Shown here: piece after piece, positions 58,288-64,000 of the stretch
How the letters are laid out: every line of letters starts with the position of its first letter
How positions within the stretch are numbered: the stretch's first letter is position 1
Source: Hyphomicrobiales bacterium
GTDB taxonomy: Bacteria; Pseudomonadota; Alphaproteobacteria; Rhizobiales; Rhizobiaceae
Reading direction: 5' to 3'
Assembly (NCBI GenBank): GCA_900473805.1
Contig: UCMS01000014.1
Location: forward strand, 248,001 to 312,000
Length of the DNA stretch: 64,000 nt
Translations under genes and position numbers: made by a program
The notes under the pieces: model-generated
The model's database searches: none
Told to the model about the DNA's origin: nothing
Seen by the model: only the letters and a program-made list of their open reading frames with translations

Positions 58288-59616
58288 CTTCCCCACACAG
58301 AACTCAGAGAAGATCTTCCCCAAAAGCATTTCGGTATCGATACGACCTGTCAGCCGATACAGTTCATCCGAAGCGAGGCGAAGATCCTCGGCACGCAGTT
58401 CCAGTGGCTTGTGCCTATGCTCAAGCGCAGCGCGGAGATAAGACGCTGCTGATACAATATTCTGCGTCTGCCGTAAACGGCTGGGAACCGCAACGCTCGA
58501 CACAGCGGTCCGCCTCTTGACCTCCGCCGTCAAAGCCTCGCGAAGGTCCACAAGTCCGCTTCCGGAAACAGCTGAAACCAGAGCATCAAAATTGCTAGCG
58601 TCGAAGTCAAAAGTTACCGGAGAGAGGTCTGTTTTCGTACCCACGCGCCAAACGGAGACCCCGCTGATGTCCTCGACAGCCTCGAGGTCAGTCAGGTCCA
58701 CAAGATGAAGGACAAGATCCGCATCTGCGATGGCTTCATGAGCTCGTCGAATGCCTTCTCTTTCGACAATTTCGTCCGTGTCCCGCAATCCCGCCGTATC
58801 GAACAGATGGACTTTGTAGCCATCGAGATCGAGCTCACAGCGGATAATGTCCCTGGTCGTACCAGCGACATCAGTGACAATGGCCACATCCCGCTGCACC
58901 AGGGCATTCATCAAGCTCGATTTCCCGGCATTCGGACGGCCAGCCAGGGCCACCTTGAAGCCATCTCGAATGATCTCACCCGACTTCTGGCTATTGGCTA
59001 CCGCTTCCATTTCTCGGATCAAACCGGAAACGTCCGTCCATATCTGATCCGAGATCGAACCCGGGATATCTCCCTCATCGCTGAAATCGAGCTCAGCTTC
59101 TATCATCGCCCTCGCGAAGATGAGCTTCTCCCTCCAACCCTCATAGACAGATGAAAAGTGACCGCTCGACTGTTCAACCGCGAGACGCCGCTGCATTTCC
59201 GTGTCAGCGGCAAGTAGGTCGGAAAGGCCTTCGACTTCGACCAGATCGAGCTTGCCGTTCTGGAATGCGCGTCGTGAGAACTCACCAGCTTCGGCCATGC
59301 GAACTGCGGAGAATCCGGCTAAGTAACCAAGCGTGGCAGCCACGACCGCCCGGCTTCCGTGAAGATGGATCTCGGCGCAATCCTCGCCCGTGAAAGAATT
59401 CGGCCCGCGAAAGATCAGCACGAGTGCTTCGTCAAGAAAACTGCCGTCGGCCAAGCGGAGTGTTCTAAGCCCTGCGACACGCGTCGGCGGCAGTTGATCT
59501 TCGCAGAGAGTTTCGAGGATCTCTATCGCACGAGGTCCGCTCAATCGAACGACGGCAACACCAGAGGGAAGCCCGCCAGAGGACAGGGCATAGATCGTAT
59601 CCGACAAAGCCGCCAA
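58285..59616 (-). CDS. mnmE: tRNA modification GTPase MnmE
   Basis: A 443-aa GTPase: YALSSGGLPSGVAVVRLSG opening, GRPNAGKSSLMNAL P-loop, DVAGTTRD and DTAGLRDT switches. The C-terminal CVGK replaces the usual C(I/L)GK, keeping the Cys needed for activity. Partner of MnmG in wobble uridine modification. Its end overlaps parS 2 by three bases. Confidence 0.97.
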   Translation of the reverse strand: MAALSDTIYALSSGGLPSGVAVVRLSGPRAIEILETLCEDQLPPTRVAGLRTLRLADGSFLDEALVLIFRGPNSFTGEDCAEIHLHGSRAVVAATLGYLAGFSAVRMAEAGEFSRRAFQNGKLDLVEVEGLSDLLAADTEMQRRLAVEQSSGHFSSVYEGWREKLIFARAMIEAELDFSDEGDIPGSISDQIWTDVSGLIREMEAVANSQKSGEIIRDGFKVALAGRPNAGKSSLMNALVQRDVAIVTDVAGTTRDIIRCELDLDGYKVHLFDTAGLRDTDEIVEREGIRRAHEAIADADLVLHLVDLTDLEAVEDISGVSVWRVGTKTDLSPVTFDFDASNFDALVSAVSGSGLVDLREALTAEVKRRTAVSSVAVPSRLRQTQNIVSAASYLRAALEHRHKPLELRAEDLRLASDELYRLTGRIDTEMLLGKIFSEFCVGK

Positions 59617-59670
59617 GACACCGCTCCTCGTCGATCATGCGCGGGGCCCGCCAGGCGGACCACCCGTCCT

Positions 59671-60936
59671 TTAGGTGTTCATCGAATCGAAGAAGTCACC
59701 GTTATTCTTCGTCTGTTTGAGCTTGTCGATCAGGAATTCGATCGCGTCAGTGGTGCCCATGGGAGCGAGAATACGACGCAGCACGAATATCTTCTGCAGG
59801 TCCTGACGAGGAACAAGAAGGTCTTCCTTACGCGTGCCGGACTTGAGAATATCCATCGACGGGAAGATGCGCTTGTCGGCCACCTTGCGATCAAGCACGA
59901 TTTCGGAGTTACCCGTACCCTTGAACTCTTCGAAAATGACCTCGTCCATGCGGCTGCCCGTATCGATCAGAGCCGTCGCAATAATGGTCAGCGAGCCGCC
60001 TTCTTCGATGTTACGAGCGGCACCGAAGAAACGCTTGGGACGCTGAAGGGCGTTGGCATCCACACCACCGGTCAAGACCTTGCCAGAGGAGGGGACAACG
60101 GTGTTGTAGGCGCGGCCGAGGCGGGTAATCGAATCGAGCAGGATGACGACATCGCGTCCGTGCTCGACCAGGCGCTTGGCCTTCTCGATGACCATCTCCG
60201 CGACCTGAACGTGGCGAACGGCGGGCTCGTCAAATGTCGAAGACACGACTTCGCCCTTCACCGAGCGTTGCATGTCCGTAACTTCTTCCGGCCGTTCATC
60301 GATCAGGAGAACGATCAGATAGCATTCCGGATGGTTTGCAGTGATCGAATGGGCGATGTTTTGAAGAAGGACCGTCTTACCGGTACGCGGAGGAGCAACG
60401 ATCAAACCGCGCTGCCCCTTTCCGAGAGGCGCCACCAGATCGATCACCCGGGCCGAAAGATCCTTTGACGTGGGAACGTCCAGTTCCATCTTGAACCGTT
60501 CATTCGGATAAAGCGGTGTCAGGTTGTCGAAGTGAACCTTGTGCCGGATCTTTTCGGGATCCTCGAAATTGATGGTGTTGACCTTGAGCAACGCAAAATA
60601 ACGCTCGCCTTCCTTCGGCCCGCGGATCGGACCCTCAACCGTATCTCCGGTCTTGAGCGAAAAACGACGGATCTGCGAAGGCGAAATGTAGATATCATCA
60701 GGACCGGGGAGGTAATTTGCGTTGGCCGACCGCAGGAACCCGAATCCATCCTGGAGAACCTCGACAACCCCTTCGCCGATGATCTCAACGTCCTGGCTTG
60801 CAAGCATCTTCAAGATCGCGAACATCAGCTCCTGCTTGCGCATCGTGCTGGCATTTTCGACTTCGAGCGATTCAGCAAAAGTCAGGAGATCGGTCGGAGA
60901 TTTGCTCTTGAGTTCTTGTAGCTTCATTTCAGCCAT
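59671..60936 (-). CDS. rho: Transcription termination factor Rho
   Basis: A 421-aa hexameric RNA helicase. The RNA-binding domain ([34 protein letters not shown]) precedes an ATPase with P-loop APPRTGKT (near 180-187) and [11 protein letters not shown]. The ATG at 60936 gives [10 protein letters not shown] and length as in E. coli; the longer frame is not conserved. The ribosome site is weak. rho sits between hemJ and mnmE. Confidence 0.97.
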   Translation of the reverse strand: MAEMKLQELKSKSPTDLLTFAESLEVENASTMRKQELMFAILKMLASQDVEIIGEGVVEVLQDGFGFLRSANANYLPGPDDIYISPSQIRRFSLKTGDTVEGPIRGPKEGERYFALLKVNTINFEDPEKIRHKVHFDNLTPLYPNERFKMELDVPTSKDLSARVIDLVAPLGKGQRGLIVAPPRTGKTVLLQNIAHSITANHPECYLIVLLIDERPEEVTDMQRSVKGEVVSSTFDEPAVRHVQVAEMVIEKAKRLVEHGRDVVILLDSITRLGRAYNTVVPSSGKVLTGGVDANALQRPKRFFGAARNIEEGGSLTIIATALIDTGSRMDEVIFEEFKGTGNSEIVLDRKVADKRIFPSMDILKSGTRKEDLLVPRQDLQKIFVLRRILAPMGTTDAIEFLIDKLKQTKNNGDFFDSMNT

Positions 60937-61128
60937 GAAGAGGACCACGTCATTCTGGAATTTTGAGGAGAGCGGCGAGCTGGTGGAATTCGGTACGAAT
61001 GCGAGGGCCGCAAATGACTGAATGTTACGCAAGCCAGAAAGGAGAAGTGGCGCGAAAATAGCGATTCACGCATTTGACCGCAAGCGAAAAGCCGAATGTC
61101 TCGAAAATAATGCGTAGACGTCGATTCG

Positions 61129-61677
61129 CTAGAAGGGTTTGACGATTGCGAGCACGACAATCACGATCATCAACAAAGTCGGACCCTCATTCATCATACG
61201 CCAAAAACGCGGGGTCCTGACATAGCGGCCTTGGCCAAACAGCTTGGCCGACCTCGCGAAATAGCCATGTACGCCCGAGAGGGCCACGACCGCCGCAAGC
61301 TTCGCGTGGAGCCATCCACCTTGGAAGCCGAAAACAGACCAGGCAAGATAGAGCCCCAACACCCATGACACGACCATCGCCGGCGTCATGATGACCGTCA
61401 CCAGTCGATGCTCCATGACTGAAAAGGTATGCGCCTGCTCTGACCCTGGCACGGAATCACTGTGATAGATGAACAGCCGGGGCAGATACAGCATGCCAGC
61501 CATCCAGGAGATGATCGCAATCACATGCAGCGCTTTGATCCATGGATAGGCCGTGTCCGGACCCGCCACCATCACCCCAAGACCGATGATAGCAAAGAAG
61601 GTCAATGCCAGCGCTGCACGCCTTGCAGCAGCCTGTCCGGACTTCTGATCTATCTGTTTAACCTGTGGTTCAGCCAA
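61129..61677 (-). CDS. hemJ: Protoporphyrinogen oxidase HemJ
   Basis: A 182-aa membrane protein with four hydrophobic segments (near 22-40, 45-65, 90-115 and 160-180). [20 protein letters not shown] carries a conserved His that binds haem in HemJ, and the later part has [18 protein letters not shown] and a [10 protein letters not shown] region. It oxidises protoporphyrinogen IX. It overlaps hemE by 8 bases, placing two haem-synthesis genes together. Confidence 0.92.
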   Translation of the reverse strand: MAEPQVKQIDQKSGQAAARRAALALTFFAIIGLGVMVAGPDTAYPWIKALHVIAIISWMAGMLYLPRLFIYHSDSVPGSEQAHTFSVMEHRLVTVIMTPAMVVSWVLGLYLAWSVFGFQGGWLHAKLAAVVALSGVHGYFARSAKLFGQGRYVRTPRFWRMMNEGPTLLMIVIVVLAIVKPF

Positions 61678-62698
61678 AGCGTCTCACCTGGTTGACGAGA
61701 TCGGTCACATGGTTCGGATCTGCCTGCGGAGTAATCCCATGACCGAGGTTGAAGATCAGCGGGCCCTGACCCAGAGCATGAAGCACTGCGTCGATCCCTT
61801 CAGACAGAGCAGAGCCGCCAGCCACGACACGCATTGGATCGAGATTCCCCTGAACGGGCCCATCTTTCTGCAGTTCGGCAGCGAAGCTTAAGGGGACCGA
61901 CCAGTCGAGGCCGATGGCATCCGCACCGGTTGCCTGACGATAGTTTTTGAGAAGAATTCCAGCACCCTTGGCGAACGCGATCACCTTGGCTGACGGTCTC
62001 CGATGCTTCACCGATTGGATCATTCTCCTCACCGGGGCAATGGCAAACTTCTCGAATTCAGTTTCCCCGAGCACGCCAGCCCAGGAATCGAAAATCTGAA
62101 CGGCGTCGGCACCGGCATCAATCTGCGCCACCAGGTAATCAGCGGAAACATCAGCCAGGAAATCGAGAAGGCGCCCAAAGGCTTCAGGATGACGGTAGGC
62201 GAACAAGCGGGCAGGGGCCTGATCGGGCGTCCCATGACCGGCAATCATGTAAGTCGCCACAGTCCAGGGCGCACCGCAAAAACCAAGCAATGTCGTCTCT
62301 ACGGGAAGGTCGCGACGCAAACGGCGCACGGTCTCGATAACCGGTTGAAGATGCCGATCAACATTGTCTGCGTTGAGCTTTGATATCCCATCCTCATCGA
62401 TAGGATCCATCTGCGGCCCATGCCCCTCCGTAAAGCGCACATTGCGATGCAAGGCGTCCGGAATCACCAGAATGTCGGAGAACAGGATTGCGGCATCAAA
62501 GCCGTAGCGCCGTATCGGCTGTAGCGTGACCTCTGCCGCCAGTTCCGGGTTATAGCACAGATCCAGGAAACTTCCGGCCTGTTGCCGAGTTTCACGATAC
62601 TCGGGCAGATACCGTCCTGCCTGTCTCATCAGCCAGATTGGCGGAGGAGTGACCGTTTTGCCGTCAAGCACGTCGAGGACTTTGCGGTTCTGGCTCAA
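61670..62698 (-). CDS. hemE: Uroporphyrinogen decarboxylase
   Basis: A 342-aa enzyme that turns uroporphyrinogen III into coproporphyrinogen III. Seen: [17 protein letters not shown] with the substrate-binding Arg, [12 protein letters not shown] with the catalytic Asp, [14 protein letters not shown] and [13 protein letters not shown]. It is the gene that borders the origin in Caulobacter and other alphaproteobacteria, supporting the oriC call. Confidence 0.97.
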   Translation of the reverse strand: MSQNRKVLDVLDGKTVTPPPIWLMRQAGRYLPEYRETRQQAGSFLDLCYNPELAAEVTLQPIRRYGFDAAILFSDILVIPDALHRNVRFTEGHGPQMDPIDEDGISKLNADNVDRHLQPVIETVRRLRRDLPVETTLLGFCGAPWTVATYMIAGHGTPDQAPARLFAYRHPEAFGRLLDFLADVSADYLVAQIDAGADAVQIFDSWAGVLGETEFEKFAIAPVRRMIQSVKHRRPSAKVIAFAKGAGILLKNYRQATGADAIGLDWSVPLSFAAELQKDGPVQGNLDPMRVVAGGSALSEGIDAVLHALGQGPLIFNLGHGITPQADPNHVTDLVNQVRRFG

Positions 62699-63102
62699 GG
62701 CACGCGCCCCTTCAATAAAGAAAAGAGATATTGAATCTTCTTCTATTTCTAAGAGTCGGTGACTATCAAGGATTAAAGGCCGTGCACAGAAATTCGAGCT
62801 TCAAGGCCTGGCCGATCAACAAGGTCAAAAGACGAAACCACAATCCTGTGAACTACGGGGAGAACTGAAATTATATCAATAGTAACAATGGCTTGATCTG
62901 ATTCCAAATCTGATTGTTAACCTGCCGAACCTGTCTAAGAAATTTCATAACTGCGCGCTTTCACCACAATCCACAGATCCGCTGATAACGACCCTTTCCC
63001 TTTTCGCTTTGTGGATAAAGAGGCAGTTTTCCGCTTGTCCTGACCCCGGCCTCGCCGCTACCTGTGTTTATCCCGAACTATCAACAGGCCGAGGAGAAGA
63101 GC
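62699..63102. other. Chromosomal replication origin candidate (oriC)
   Basis: The 404-base gap between hemE and the PPSR gene is the known origin position in Caulobacter and Rickettsia. It holds a perfect DnaA box (TGTGGATAA at 63010-63018) and two 7-of-9 relatives (62967-62975, 63068-63076), AT-rich stretches near 62710-62750 and 62870-62935, and three GANTC methylation sites (62733, 62753, 62900) of the CcrM type. No gene fits here. Origin function is inferred from position and boxes. Confidence 0.8.
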
Positions 63103-63924
63103 GTGGAGAACAGGAAAAACTTCTTCCATCTCCACCTGATTTCTGACTCGACCGGGGAAACGCTCATCTCCGCTGGCCGCGCGGCTGCCGCGCAGTTCCG
63201 CAGCTCGAATGCCATCGAGCATGTTTATCCGCTGATCCGCAGCCGCAAACAGGTGAAGGCCCTTATTGAAGCGATCGACCGGGAACCCGGCATCGTGCTG
63301 TACACGATCGTGGATCATCATCTTGCGGCACTCGTCGAGACCGGCTGTCATGAACTCGGCCTTCCCTGCGTCAATGTGCTGGCGCCGATCATCGAGACAT
63401 TCCAGTCATATCTTGGTGCGCCGTCTCGGGGGAGGGTGGGCGCGCAGCACGTCCTCAATGCGGATTACTTCGCCCGGATCGAAGCGCTGAACTTCACGAT
63501 GGACCATGACGATGGCCAGGCGCAGGAGGACTACGATCAGGCCGACGTTGTCATTATCGGTATCAGCAGGACATCCAAGACACCGACCTCCATCTACCTC
63601 GCAAATCGCGGCATCAAGACTGCAAATCTGCCGGTCGTTCCCGGTGTTCCCTTGCCGGAAAGCCTTCTGACGGCCACTCGACCTCTCGTGGTCGGTTTGA
63701 TCGCCACGTCGGACCGGATATCCCAGGTGCGGGAAAACAGGGTGCTCGGAAACACGCCCGGCTACGACCGGAGTGACTATGTGGATCGTGCCTCCATTAC
63801 GGAGGAGCTCAAATATGCCAGGGCCCTGTGCGCGCGAAACAATTGGCCGGTAATTGATGTGACACGGCGTTCGATCGAAGAGACGGCCGCAGCCATCGTT
63901 GCTCTGCGACCGAAGCTGCGTTAA
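63103..63924 (+). CDS. Pyruvate,phosphate dikinase regulatory protein (PPSR/DUF299 family)
   Basis: A 273-aa kinase/pyrophosphorylase: [15 protein letters not shown] start, the P-loop-like [18 protein letters not shown] (near 160-177), and a C-terminal tail with [19 protein letters not shown]. It phosphorylates and dephosphorylates PPDK or PEP synthase. The GTG at 63103 follows GAGGAG and gives the family start MENRKNFFH; an earlier GTG at 63064 is less likely. Adjacent to the origin and followed by a Maf gene. Confidence 0.93.
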   Translation: MENRKNFFHLHLISDSTGETLISAGRAAAAQFRSSNAIEHVYPLIRSRKQVKALIEAIDREPGIVLYTIVDHHLAALVETGCHELGLPCVNVLAPIIETFQSYLGAPSRGRVGAQHVLNADYFARIEALNFTMDHDDGQAQEDYDQADVVIIGISRTSKTPTSIYLANRGIKTANLPVVPGVPLPESLLTATRPLVVGLIATSDRISQVRENRVLGNTPGYDRSDYVDRASITEELKYARALCARNNWPVIDVTRRSIEETAAAIVALRPKLR

Positions 63925-63956
63925 GCGCCCAGGGTGGACGAGTGGGAAAGATAAGA

Positions 63957-64000
63957 ATGACACATTCCCTGATACTGGCATCAGCCAGCAGTACCCGGAA
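63957..64000 (+). CDS. maf: Maf-like nucleotide pyrophosphatase (5' end only)
   Basis: The ATG at 63957 opens MTHSLILASASSTR, the start of Maf/YhdE septum-formation family proteins, which hydrolyse noncanonical nucleotides. GGGAAAG precedes it. Only 14 codons are in the window. Maf after the PPSR gene is the usual order at alphaproteobacterial origins. Confidence 0.85.
   Translation, partial: MTHSLILASASSTR

Noticed and set aside
59617..59670. GC-rich hairpin between mnmE and rho as a terminator
   Set aside because: The stem is imperfect with no workable loop, and no T-run follows on the minus strand.

Overview
The window is a piece of an alphaproteobacterial chromosome, almost certainly Rhizobiaceae. 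The evidence is the gene order hemE / origin / PPSR-family gene, parAB-rsmG-mnmG-mnmE-rho, the imuA-imuB-dnaE2 mutagenesis cassette behind a GAAC-N7-GAAC LexA box, an Irr-type iron element before bacterioferritin, a TrcR (DUF1013) gene and an Atu4866-type small protein. I name no genus. The right end (about 54-64 kb) is the chromosome's origin and partition region: two parS-like palindromes lie close to parAB, and the hemE-PPSR gap carries a perfect DnaA box.

Region 1 (1-18763) is the right part of a genomic island integrated at the 3' end of tRNA-Ser(CGA). Its tyrosine recombinase is the last gene before the tRNA. The left end is outside the window. Cargo, left to right: a split FtsH-like pair (AAA+ ATPase, M41 peptidase), two unknown genes, a GIY-YIG protein, then a same-strand cassette that looks like a DNA-modification or defence system. 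The cassette holds a PLD-SNF2 helicase of 1041 aa, a large N6-adenine methyltransferase, a three-part protein (MGMT-like winged helix, EVE/PUA-like domain, GIY-YIG-like domain) and a Schlafen-AlbA protein. An IS66-family element with 8-bp target duplications splits the methyltransferase. Removing the element restores one 1125-aa reading frame.

Region 2 (18764-32027) is housekeeping: rplU-rpmA with a strong terminator, two RimJ/RimL-like acetyltransferases, an EEP-family hydrolase, obgE-proB-proA-nadD-rsfS-rlmH, then envC-ctpA-polysaccharide deacetylase-rppH, which links ribosome assembly, proline and NAD synthesis and envelope remodelling.

Region 3 (32036-43851) is more variable: LysR and FtrA-like regulators, a secreted NTF2-like protein with an Atu4866-family partner, a rhodanese, an SDR and a zincin. 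It is followed by the SOS-controlled imuA-imuB-dnaE2 operon and the iron genes bfd and bfr.

Region 4 (43987-49663) holds acs and prpE on the minus strand, with trcR divergent from acs, and a YggS-type PLP protein. Region 5 (49851-64000) runs leuS-lptE-holA on plus, then convergent parB-parA-rsmG-mnmG-mnmE, rho, hemJ-hemE on minus, the oriC candidate, the PPSR gene and the first codons of a Maf-like gene.
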